Source: DATGZX01 sp035296965 (GTDB lineage: Bacteria > Planctomycetota > Planctomycetia > Gemmatales > Gemmataceae). From it: a DNA stretch of 5,393 nt. Both the position numbers and the translations under genes were made by a program. This document shows, in pieces, positions 1-5,179 of the stretch (positions within the stretch are counted from its first letter, which is position 1; every line of letters begins with the position of its first letter). Location of the stretch: assembly GCA_035296965.1 (NCBI GenBank), contig DATGZX010000351.1, forward strand, positions 1 to 5,393. Direction: 5' to 3'. Under the pieces are notes generated by a model. The model did no database searches, was not told where the DNA came from, and was given only the letters and a program-made list of their open reading frames with translations.

Positions 1-552
1 ACGCCGCGGAAAGCGAAGGCCGACGCCTGCCGCGAGCTGGCTCGGGTTGGCACCCGCGAATCGGTGGCCCCACTGGCCGCCTTGCTCTGCAATGAAGAGC
101 TCTCGCACATGGCCCGCTACGGTCTGGAGCCGATTCCCGACCCGGCCGTGGACACCGCGCTGCGGGACACCCTGGAAAAGGTCAAGGGACGGCTCCTGGT
201 CGGCGTCATCGGCAGCATCGGCGTGCGGAGAGATCCCAAGGCTGTTGCTCCGCTGGTCAAGCGGCTCGACGATCCAGATCCCGAAGTCGTGCAGGCCGCG
301 GCGCGGGCCCTGGGCAGGATCGGCACGATCGACGCCGTCGCCCCCCTGGAGAAAGCCCTCGCGAGCACGGCCCAGGCCAATCGGATCGCCGTGAGCGAAG
401 GCCTGTTTCGCTGTGCCGATGTGCTCAGAGCTCAGGGCCAGCGCAAGGAGGCGCAGGCGATCTACGAGCAACTGGCCAGTGCCCAAGTGCCTGAGTATGT
501 GAAGACCGGCGCAAAGCATGCGGAGCAAGCCATGCAGCCGAGGACACGCTAG
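1..552 (+). CDS. HEAT-repeat protein, C-terminal part (5' end outside window)
   Basis: The frame is open from the first base to the TAG at 550-552, giving 183 residues with no start in view; GTG at 64 is only an internal codon, because repeat-like sequence already lies upstream of it. The sequence shows alpha-helical pairs of HEAT type: an opening helix pair (residues 8-30), a linker containing EPIPDPAVD (about 43-51), then a clear HEAT unit (about 78-120) with the DPDPEVVQAAARALGRIG pattern. The tail (about 134-178) has a TPR-like look, with GQRKEAQAIYEQLA. HEAT repeats form superhelical scaffolds that bind other proteins; no catalytic residue is visible. In Planctomycetota and Verrucomicrobiota such repeats often form the C-terminal half of large secreted proteins, for example beside DUF1080 or cytochrome domains, but the missing N-terminus prevents that call. 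Codon third positions are strongly G/C. Confidence is high for HEAT, low for any specific role. Confidence 0.85.
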   Translation, partial: TPRKAKADACRELARVGTRESVAPLAALLCNEELSHMARYGLEPIPDPAVDTALRDTLEKVKGRLLVGVIGSIGVRRDPKAVAPLVKRLDDPDPEVVQAAARALGRIGTIDAVAPLEKALASTAQANRIAVSEGLFRCADVLRAQGQRKEAQAIYEQLASAQVPEYVKTGAKHAEQAMQPRTR

Positions 553-574
553 ACGGCCAGGTCTGAAACTCCCC

Positions 575-604
575 AAGCGGCCAGGACTCAAGTCCTGGCC
601 GCTT
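575..604. terminator. Perfect 14-bp stem-loop after the HEAT gene
   Basis: The arms AAGCGGCCAGGACT (575-588) and AGTCCTGGCCGCTT (591-604) are exact reverse complements with two bases between them; in RNA the innermost pairs would open to a small loop. It begins 23 bases after the stop codon of the HEAT gene. No T-tract follows, so it is not a canonical intrinsic terminator; it may stop transcription in either direction or protect the 3' end of the mRNA. A related 14-base palindrome with the same core occurs at 1861-1874. Confidence 0.6.
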
Positions 605-1010
605 GCACTTCCGGAAGGTTGCCTCAGCTTGAAGCAGGGCAAAACCAACGGACCCCTGGCGACGTCGTGGGACTGACCCCTCGCGAACCACGCTCCGCCC
701 CACGTGCCCACCGCGTCCAGGCGCCGCAAACGCCCAACCGACTCGGCCCAGTCGAGTAGTTCCGGGCCCACGAAGTTGTGTATGGTGTTCCCGAAACTGG
801 CCGTATCGCGACACCCCGTCAGGCATGAGTCATTGCCGATCATAGCCGGTGTCAGGCTCGGCCGAAAGCTGCCGGGGCGGTTTCCCAGGGCCGTTTCGTT
901 TTCCGGGCGGGGCCGGCGGTATCTTGCGAGACCTGCCGGACTGTAGCTGAGGGCATCGGGTTGCAGGCGGTCGGCGAGAAACCAAAAACAAAGTCCGACC
1001 CCCCCAGGTT
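605..1010. other. Spacer without a firm gene; possible decayed coding on the - strand
   Basis: No + strand frame here looks coding. On the - strand a frame starting at ATG 843-841 is open leftwards to base 1, in register with the antisense of the HEAT gene. Over 843 to about 661 its codon third positions are mostly G/C and the residues look protein-like (for example NTIHNFVGPELLDWAESVG, about residues 19-37), so it may be a decayed gene fragment; there is no Shine-Dalgarno site before the ATG and I do not recognise a family. Left of about 604 the open frame is only the antisense shadow of the HEAT gene. The stretch 981-1004 (ACCAAAAACAAAGTCCGACC then more C) resembles the ends of REP-like elements seen in many bacteria. 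Confidence 0.4.
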
Positions 1011-1160
1011 GACGACCTGCAGACTAACTGGGGGGTCGTCAAGGACTGGACCGAGGAGAGCCGGTACGAGCGCAAGACCCAGGCTTAAGCCCAACAACTC
1101 ACCGCGGCGATCACGTACGCCGCACACGGGGTGCTCCCATGGATCAAGCAACGTTGGTAG
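1011..1160 (+). pseudogene. 3' remnant of a small gene with an in-frame stop
   Basis: Read from 1011, this frame gives DDLQTNWGVVKDWTEESRYE, then RKTQA, a TAA stop at 1086-1088, then AQQLTAAITYAAHGVLPWIK and QRW before a TAG at 1158-1160. The protein-like sequence on both sides of the TAA, in one frame, points to a single ancestral C-terminal segment of about 49 residues with one codon (probably Glu) turned into a stop. No start codon or N-terminal part is recognisable upstream; the segment begins next to a run of seven C residues and REP-like sequence. The last 22 bases overlap the start of the next gene (ATG at 1139), the sort of overlap seen between translationally coupled genes, so the two were probably once an operon pair. 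From memory, ends of the type WIKxRW occur in small uncharacterised proteins of Planctomycetota and Cyanobacteria; I cannot name the family. Confidence 0.6.
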
Positions 1161-1519
1161 AACACCAGATCGATGACGTGCCCAAGCTGATTGATGAGCT
1201 AAAGGTGGACAGTTTCGACGTGAAGGCCGCGTTCTGGCTCTACACGAGTGAGGCCGGCCAATGGTTTCTTTATCTCGTCTCGGACGTGGTCGATCAGAAA
1301 GGGATTACTGAAGCCTACAAGGCCGTGTACAAGGCGATGAAGCGATTGACAAGACTCTGGATTGATCCTTTCGAGGTGAAGCTCGTCGGTCCGGGCGACC
1401 CGCTTGCGAAGGCAGTCATCGACTTCGTCTCCAAGCAACATGCTCCCCTGGCAAAGCGGGTCCATGGGACTAATCTAGGCGATGTTTATATCGAAAATGC
1501 CTATATCTACTATATTTAA
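1139..1519 (+). CDS. Uncharacterised 126-residue protein
   Basis: This intact frame runs from ATG at 1139 to TAA at 1517-1519. The product appears soluble: no signal peptide, membrane segment or catalytic motif is visible. Landmarks are IDDVPKLIDELK (11-22), AAFWLYTSEAGQWFLYLVS (30-48), a helical KGITEAYKAVYKAMKRL stretch (about 54-70), LWIDPFEVKLVGPGDPLAKA (73-92) and an aromatic end (ENAYIYYI). I recognise this pattern as a small hypothetical family found in several phyla, Planctomycetota included, but know of no function. There is no strong Shine-Dalgarno site before the ATG; the start lies inside the last codons of the upstream remnant, so translation was probably coupled to that gene. 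With the partner now broken, the gene may be poorly expressed. Base composition is visibly less GC-rich than the HEAT and corrinoid genes, and the last 40 bases are AT-rich, which fits acquisition by transfer, though this is only suggestive. Confidence 0.8.
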   Translation: MDQATLVEHQIDDVPKLIDELKVDSFDVKAAFWLYTSEAGQWFLYLVSDVVDQKGITEAYKAVYKAMKRLTRLWIDPFEVKLVGPGDPLAKAVIDFVSKQHAPLAKRVHGTNLGDVYIENAYIYYI

Positions 1520-1544
1520 AACGTAAACCTCAGGGTGGAAAAGG

Positions 1545-1677
1545 GGAGGGAAAAGGGACGTGACTGAATAGCACCTCCTTGACCTTTAAGCCGCTTGTAT
1601 CAAGCGTTTACGTACATGTAACCGAGGCTTGTTCTCCGTGCAGACAGTCGATATCAGTGATGTCCCGTTTTCCCTCC
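1545..1677. repeat. REP-like inverted-repeat element
   Basis: The left arm GGAGGGAAAAGGGAC (1545-1559) and right arm GTCCCGTTTTCCCTCC (1662-1677) are reverse complements except for one extra base. Pairing continues imperfectly inward through ACTGA (1563-1567) and TCAGT (1654-1658). The total span is 133 bp, starting 26 bases after the stop of the preceding gene. G-rich arms containing AAAAGGGAC resemble the REP sequences that accompany REP-associated tyrosine transposases (RAYT, IS200-like); that link is from family knowledge, since no transposase is in the window. The element resembles the one at 3247-3410 in core and size, and could also act as a 3' stem-loop for the upstream gene. Confidence 0.65.
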
Positions 1678-2013
1678 GCAGAGCCAGCCGTCGCGGCGGA
1701 ACGGCACGTCGACAGTTTGGTGCCGTGAGTATTCAAGTTTTCCTGGCCCCGTCGTCGCCGCAGGTGGGGCGAAAGGCACGGGCGAAAGGGGCCGCCCACA
1801 GTTTCTTGGTGCGAGAAAGTGGGTGGCCCCTTCCGCTTTGCCGGAACCGCCAGCGGCTGCCAGGACAAGTCCTGACCTACAATTGTCTGTTCGAGTGATT
1901 CGTATCCGCCCGATCGGTAGGCGGGCGCCGGCACTGCTCCAACCGTTTGACAGGTGAGCCAGATCGTGCGATCCGGCGAGGGCGATCTGCCGGTCTGCCG
2001 GTTTGTACGACGG
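1678..2013. other. Spacer with hairpins, no gene
   Basis: No frame shows convincing protein sequence. Besides the long hairpin at 1782-1836, it contains the palindrome CAGGACAAGTCCTG (1861-1874), which shares its core with the terminator at 575-604, and a small inverted repeat CCGCC...GGCGG around 1907-1925. The right part leads into the promoter of the PEP-CTERM gene. Confidence 0.6.
1782..1836. repeat. Long hairpin with 18-bp arms
   Basis: The left arm GCGAAAGGGGCCGCCCAC (1782-1799) and the reverse complement of the right arm (1819-1836) differ at two positions, one of which could pair as G-U in RNA. The 19-base interior contains TTTCT and AGAAA, so the stem can extend past a 2-base bulge to leave a 7-base loop. 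It lies about 180 bases upstream of the PEP-CTERM promoter with no neighbouring T-tract. It may be a short palindromic mobile repeat, a bidirectional terminator or a structured RNA; the sequence alone does not decide. Confidence 0.7.
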
Positions 2014-2042
2014 TTGACGTCCTCACGGAATTCGAGTATAGT
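2014..2042 (+). promoter_or_regulatory. Sigma70-type promoter of the PEP-CTERM gene
   Basis: The -35 box TTGACG (2014-2019) and -10 box TATAGT (2037-2042) each differ from consensus at one base and are separated by the ideal 17 bases. The expected transcript start near 2049 gives a leader of about 36 bases carrying the Shine-Dalgarno site. No operator is evident in the leader. Confidence 0.75.
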
Positions 2043-2073
2043 CCTGGTACTGAGGGAATATTGCCGTGCGTCA

Positions 2074-2079
2074 AGGAGG
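2074..2079 (+). promoter_or_regulatory. Strong Shine-Dalgarno site fixing the start at 2085
   Basis: AGGAGG lies 5 bases before ATG 2085. It rules out the longer in-frame reading from ATG 1947, whose first 46 codons would cover the promoter and lack signal-peptide character. Confidence 0.85.
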
Positions 2080-2084
2080 ATCGC

Positions 2085-2726
2085 ATGTCATCGATAGCAA
2101 CAAGCGGACGCCGCGCCCTTTGGTCAACGGCACTCACGACCGTGATCTTTATCTCTCTGGATGCGACGGCGCAAGCGGTCCCCGTCCGGTATGAATTCGG
2201 CGGGTCTCTTGTCTTTGCCGACCCTTCGACGGCGGTTGGACCAGGAACGAGGTTCACAGGTTCGTTCGTTTACGACCCGGCGGAGGGGACGATCTCCGCC
2301 GCGGTGTTCCAGCAGACGGAGTTCCTCTTTGGTCAGACCTCCTCGCTTAGCGTCCAGGTCGCGGGCCAACCAGTCTACTCGTCACAAGGCAACCTCGGGA
2401 TGGGGATTGCCACGTTTTGGCCAGAGACCATCCTCGTGCTCAGGCAGCCGGACAACCAGGATGGCATCTCTCCCTTCCTGGAATTCAGGAACATCGGCGG
2501 CCATTTGGTGATCTTTCCCTCGCTGCCGCCGACATCCCTGAGCCTGAGCGATTTCCCTGACACGGGTTTTGTTCTTTCGCGGAATCCCGGAGGTCAAACT
2601 CTCTATCAGGGGACGATCGACACGCTGATCGCGGTCCCTGAACCCGGTATGACGACCATCATTCTCCTCCTCGCGGCAGGCTGCATCTGCCGGCGAAGTC
2701 TTTGCAGGAGCCAGCGAAGCCACTGA
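2085..2726 (+). CDS. PEP-CTERM surface protein with signal peptide
   Basis: The 213-residue product has the three marks of an exosortase substrate. An N-terminal signal peptide (1-31) has arginines at 9-10, a hydrophobic core around 16-25 and a cleavage site after AQA at 29-31. The mature part is beta-rich, with RFTGSFVYDP (56-65), a phrase common in PEP-CTERM proteins. The C-terminus has VPEPG (184-188), a hydrophobic segment (189-202) and an Arg-rich tail (203-211). In such proteins the exosortase/EpsH system cuts near PEP and attaches or exports the product at the outer surface; partners in biofilm or matrix formation are usual but unspecified. No exosortase or polysaccharide gene is in the window, which is normal because targets are scattered singly. 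The gene is apparently monocistronic, with its own promoter and strong Shine-Dalgarno site. The tail includes three Cys residues (200, 202, 207), somewhat unusual. The start at 2085 is chosen from the Shine-Dalgarno site and signal peptide. Family confidence is high; specific function unknown. Confidence 0.9.
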   Translation: MSSIATSGRRALWSTALTTVIFISLDATAQAVPVRYEFGGSLVFADPSTAVGPGTRFTGSFVYDPAEGTISAAVFQQTEFLFGQTSSLSVQVAGQPVYSSQGNLGMGIATFWPETILVLRQPDNQDGISPFLEFRNIGGHLVIFPSLPPTSLSLSDFPDTGFVLSRNPGGQTLYQGTIDTLIAVPEPGMTTIILLLAAGCICRRSLCRSQRSH

Positions 2727-3246
2727 GGGAGCCCCGCTGCACTCAACCGGTTCGGCCAGGCACCATCGATTGGGAAAGACAGGGGGAATGAGACGCCAGG
2801 GGCGACTTGGCTGGTCAAGTCCAGGCCGCGCAACCGCAATGGGGCAGAGGGTTAGGATTCTCACTGGCAAAGGTCTTTGCTTTCCCCAGACTTCCCACTT
2901 AGCTCAGGCGAAGATGCCTGACCAGAGCTTCTCGACGTGTGTACGCCGCAACACCGCTGTTGCGCTTGGAACTCTTCACTATGTAAAAACGCGAAACATA
3001 CAAGGGCGGACATTGCGGCTGATGGCAATCCGGCGGGCACGCCTAAAGCCACTGTCGTCCAGCGCCACCTACCACGAGAGAATGGTCAACGGTTGTGCGG
3101 CAGCGAGTGGGGAAGAAACGGATCGATTTGTCGGCAGCAATCGCCCGGTTTGGTGACATACTGAAATAGAGGGGGTGCGACACGAAGCTGCGGATGTATC
3201 TGTTATGACTGGCCGACAACCAGGACATAACCCAGCGTGGGGAACT
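2727..3246. other. Spacer without a recognised gene
   Basis: Open frames occur on both strands (for example 2770-3156 on +, 3043-3258 on -), but none gives recognisable domains, consistent G/C third positions or a good Shine-Dalgarno site. The only structure I see is a small hairpin, CGCAACA (2947-2953) with TGTTGCG (2958-2964). No clear intrinsic terminator follows the PEP-CTERM gene. The stretch could be decayed coding sequence, which I cannot identify. Confidence 0.5.
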
Positions 3247-3410
3247 AAAAGGGGACATTCCTTTTCACGGTGGACATCTGGGGAATCCAGGAAAGATTTC
3301 GTCTAGGACTGCGAGAACGACAACCTCTGCCCTGCGACATACCGGGCAAGCGATTACGGGAAACCGCCCGATTTGGCTATCCTGCGACGACAAATAAGAA
3401 TGTCCCTTTT
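3247..3410. repeat. Second REP-like inverted-repeat element
   Basis: AAAAGGGGACATTC (3247-3260) and GAATGTCCCTTTT (3398-3410) are reverse complements apart from one G. The left end also folds on itself: AAAAGG (3247-3252) pairs with CCTTTT (3260-3265) around a 7-base loop. The span is 164 bp. The AAAAGGGGACATTC core is, from general knowledge, typical of repeats dispersed by REP-associated tyrosine transposases; none is encoded here. Its right end directly abuts the gene fragment starting near 3412, so the insertion may have truncated that gene. Confidence 0.65.
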
Positions 3411-3411
3411 C

Positions 3412-3540
3412 GGTTCCGAGGCCGCCGGGCGGTACGACCGCGCGGCGCTGGATTGCAGCCGGGCATTCGAGCGGCACCGCCGCTACCAGTCCGCCCGGCA
3501 CCGAGAGCTAATGCGAACGCTGGAAGCGTTTCGACGAATG
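3412..3540 (+). pseudogene. Fragment of a charged helical protein, truncated at its 5' end
   Basis: In this frame 43 codons read as a helical, Arg-rich stretch (for example RAALDCSRAFERHRRYQSAR and HRELMRTLEAFRRM) with strongly G/C third positions, unlike the sequence on either side. In-frame ATG 3400 lies inside the REP-like arm, so no native start is left, and after 3540 the frame runs into heptamer repeats and stops at 3595-3597. The RYQxxxHRELMRTLE pattern resembles the C-terminus of an uncharacterised planctomycete family whose N-terminus reads like NRANAQxSTGPxTPEGK; in memory, that family's 3' ends are often followed by repeats encoding QNEAN, as here at about 3800, in another frame. 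This assignment is tentative. Confidence 0.5.
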
Positions 3541-3605
3541 GGGAATGCGGAATGGGGAAGCAGAAAAAGCGGATGGCAAATGCCGGATGGCGGATGACGG
3601 ATGCG
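3536..3605 (+). repeat. Heptamer repeats of GAATGGG and GGATGGC type
   Basis: Three copies lie in register at 3536-3556 (GAATGGG, GAATGCG, GAATGGG). A second run at 3571-3605 reads GGATGGC, AAATGCC, GGATGGC, GGATGAC, GGATGCG. Because the period of 7 is not a multiple of 3, these arrays stay open in several frames and give spurious proteins rich in Trp, Arg, Met and Gly. Confidence 0.8.
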
Positions 3606-3674
3606 AGGTGAGGTCGGGTGAGTGTGGTGACGGGGAGAGCGGCCAGCCGACGCCTCAGGCACACAGCGAAGACG

Positions 3675-3748
3675 GAGTGGCGAGTGGCGAGTGGCGAGTG
3701 AAATCGGAGTGGCCAGTGGCCAGTGGCCAGTGGTCAGTGGCCAGTGAA
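3675..3748 (+). repeat. Heptamer arrays GAGTGGC and AGTGGCC
   Basis: GAGTGGC occurs three times exactly at 3675-3695, followed by a degenerate copy. AGTGGCC occurs five times at 3708-3742 (the fourth as AGTGGTC), ending in AGTGAA. The two arrays share the GTGGC core and differ by one or two bases, so they probably derive from one another by slippage and mutation. Heptamer arrays of this general kind are known as STRR sequences in cyanobacteria, and similar ones appear in planctomycete spacers. Confidence 0.85.
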
Positions 3749-4180
3749 TCCGGAGTGAGTAGAGAACCGACGCAAGAGGAGTGGCCGGCAACGCAGAATG
3801 TGCAAAACGAAGCCAATCCGGAATCAACGCAAAGCTCGTTGGCGCTTGAGGTTGAATCGTCCGTTCCCGACCCTGCGGGTCGAAAACGAAGCCAAAGGGA
3901 GGGAGCTAACGCTCCACGCTCCACGCTCCACGCTCCACGCTCCACGTTGCACGCCTCACCCGTACAGTGGCCAGTGAATCTGGAGAGAGTGGTGAGCCGA
4001 CGCAAGAGGAGTGCCGGGCGCCGCAAAATGTGCAAAACGAAGCCAATCCGGAATCAACGCAAAGCTCTTTGCCGCTTGGTGTTGAGTCGTCCGTGCCCGA
4101 GCCTGCGGGTCGAAAACGAAGCCAAAGGGAGGGAGCTAACGCTCCACGCTCCACGCCTCACGCCCACAGTGGCCAGTGAA
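3735..4180 (+). repeat. Composite direct repeat, two units of 230 and 202 bp
   Basis: Units start with CAGTGGCCAGTGAA at 3735 and 3965; a third copy of this 14-mer closes the array at 4167-4180. At a fixed offset of 230 bases the units share a 41-base identical block (3797-3837 and 4027-4067) and a 55-base identical block (3872-3926 and 4102-4156), with roughly a dozen scattered differences between them. The 28-base length difference comes from the heptamer tract at the end of unit one. Within each unit AAAACGAAGCCAA occurs twice (3804 and 3883 in unit one). Open frames crossing the region (such as 3545-4255 on + and several on -) follow the repeat and are not genes. Confidence 0.85.
3911..3959 (-). 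repeat. Heptamer array GCTCCAC (GTGGAGC on the - strand)
   Basis: Five exact GCTCCAC copies at 3911-3945 are followed by degenerate GTTGCAC and GCCTCAC. Unit two of the composite repeat has two exact copies plus GCCTCAC at 4141-4161. On the opposite strand the unit is GTGGAGC, related to the GTGGC-type heptamers at 3675-3748, so the arrays are roughly in inverted orientation. Confidence 0.85.
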
Positions 4181-4258
4181 TGGGAAACGGGGGAGACCGC
4201 GGTGATAAAGAATCGCCAGGACCGACGCCAATTGTTTTCGGACATTGAGGGTTAACTC

Positions 4259-4897
4259 ATGGCCGATCTCCAAAAACTCTACGACGCAGTGCTCAATGGC
4301 GACGCCAAGACGGCGGTCGCGGTCACCAGGGAAGCCATCGCGGAGAATATCGATCCCCTCCAGTTGATCTCGGGCACCATGGTGCCGGCGATGGACGAGG
4401 TAGGGAAACGCTACGAGGAAGAAGAATACTTCGTGCCGGAGCTGCTGCTTTCGGCGCGGGCCATGAAGGGATCGCTGGAGCTCCTCCGCCCGCTGCTGGC
4501 CGAGCGCGGGGCCAAACCCACGGGAACCGTCGCCATCGGCACGGTGAAGGGAGACCTGCACGATATCGGCAAGAACCTGGTGGCCTCGCTGCTCGAGGGG
4601 GGCGGCTTCGAGGTGATCGACCTGGGGGCTGATGTGCCACCCGAGAAGTTCATCGAGGCCGTGCGCGAGAAGGGGGCGCAGATTGTCTGCCTCTCGGCCC
4701 TGCTCACGGTGACGATGCCTTCCATGAAGACGACCATTGAGGCGATGAAGCAGGCCGGCGTGCGCGAGCAGGTCAAGGTGCTGGTCGGCGGCGCCCCGGT
4801 AACCCAGCAATATGCCGATGACATCGGGGCCGACGGCTACGGAGAGAGCGCCGGCAATGCCGTGGCGATGGCGCGACGGATGTGCGGAATGGGATAG
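4259..4897 (+). CDS. Corrinoid (B12-binding) methyl-transfer protein
   Basis: The 212-residue product carries methyl groups on a bound cobalamin between a substrate methyltransferase and a second one acting on tetrahydrofolate or coenzyme M; it is cytoplasmic. Residues about 4-85 form the helical cap domain (B12-binding-2), with PLQLISGTMVPAMDEVGKRY and EEYFVPELLLSARAM. Residues about 88-210 form the Rossmann B12-binding domain: GTVKGDLHDIGKN (94-106) contains the DxHxxG signature with His101 as cobalt ligand, followed by SALLT (146-150) and GG (177-178), which surround the cofactor tail. The length matches stand-alone corrinoid proteins of the MtbC/MttC/MtmC group, so it is full length; the substrate cannot be told without its methyltransferase, and no MttB-, MtaA- or activase-like gene is in the window. 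The start is supported by GAGGG at 4247-4251, 7 bases before ATG. Upstream is repeat DNA, so any promoter is close to 4181-4246; I see no convincing one. The next gene follows after 6 bases, suggesting one transcript. Confidence 0.95.
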   Translation: MADLQKLYDAVLNGDAKTAVAVTREAIAENIDPLQLISGTMVPAMDEVGKRYEEEEYFVPELLLSARAMKGSLELLRPLLAERGAKPTGTVAIGTVKGDLHDIGKNLVASLLEGGGFEVIDLGADVPPEKFIEAVREKGAQIVCLSALLTVTMPSMKTTIEAMKQAGVREQVKVLVGGAPVTQQYADDIGADGYGESAGNAVAMARRMCGMG

Positions 4898-4903
4898 AAC
4901 CGA

Positions 4904-5164
4904 ATGCCGCGGATATCTCAATTCTATGGCATTGCAGTGTACATGTATTACCGAGACCACGCGCCGCCTCATTTCCACGCGATTTATGGGGATGATGAGG
5001 CAGTCATCGATATTGGCTCCGGGGCCGTGCTCGACGGCAATCTTTCGCGAAGAGCATTGGCCTTGGTTTCAGTATGGGTAGCCGCGCACCACCAAGAATT
5101 GCAGGACAACTGGCAACTGGCAAGAGCCGGGCGACCCCTGAACCCGATCCCTCCGCTAGATTGA
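4904..5164 (+). CDS. DUF4160 family protein
   Basis: This 86-residue protein matches DUF4160 along its whole length: MPRISQFYGIAVYMYYRDH at the start, the family signature DHxPPHFH (18-25), an AVIDI strand (33-37), and the helical end with RALALVSVWVAAHHQELQDN (50-69), W70 and GRPLNPIPPL. Function is unproven; the His-rich signature may bind a metal or form an active site. DUF4160 genes very often stand directly before a DUF2442 gene, as here, and the pair has been suspected of toxin-antitoxin or regulatory behaviour; I treat that as a hypothesis. The start is 6 bases after the corrinoid stop codon; the only ribosome-binding candidate (GGGA at 4891-4894) lies inside the corrinoid gene, so translational coupling is likely. 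TGA is at 5162-5164. Confidence 0.95.
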   Translation: MPRISQFYGIAVYMYYRDHAPPHFHAIYGDDEAVIDIGSGAVLDGNLSRRALALVSVWVAAHHQELQDNWQLARAGRPLNPIPPLD

Positions 5165-5179
5165 GATGAGGACCCGAAC

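Noticed and set aside
64..552. GTG at 64 as the start of the HEAT gene
   Set aside because: The same frame is open with repeat-like residues back to base 1, so the gene is truncated by the window edge.
1629..1934. Open frames on both strands around the 1782-1836 hairpin
   Set aside because: They cross the hairpin, lack domains and start signals, and follow inverted-repeat sequence.
1947..2084. N-terminal extension of the PEP-CTERM gene from ATG 1947
   Set aside because: It would cover the promoter and Shine-Dalgarno site, and the signal peptide begins at 2085.
2770..3164. + strand open frames in the spacer after the PEP-CTERM gene
   Set aside because: No domain, no consistent codon pattern and no Shine-Dalgarno site; overlapping frames on both strands are equally open.
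3655..4154. - strand open frames rich in SVERGAW and LATDHWPLATGH phrases
   Set aside because: These are translations of the heptamer arrays and composite repeat units, not genes.
3536..4180. Repeat region as a possible CRISPR array
   Set aside because: Units are 7 bp or 202-230 bp, with no regular repeat-spacer alternation of about 60-70 bp and no cas genes.
3545..4255. 236-residue open frame on the + strand
   Set aside because: It runs through heptamer arrays and the composite repeat; a period of 7 keeps several frames open and the product is repeated low-complexity sequence.
4136..4978. 280-residue open frame on the - strand, the longest in the window
   Set aside because: It is antisense to the corrinoid gene, which has clear B12-binding motifs; its product is His/Arg-rich without domains, as usual for shadows in GC-rich DNA.
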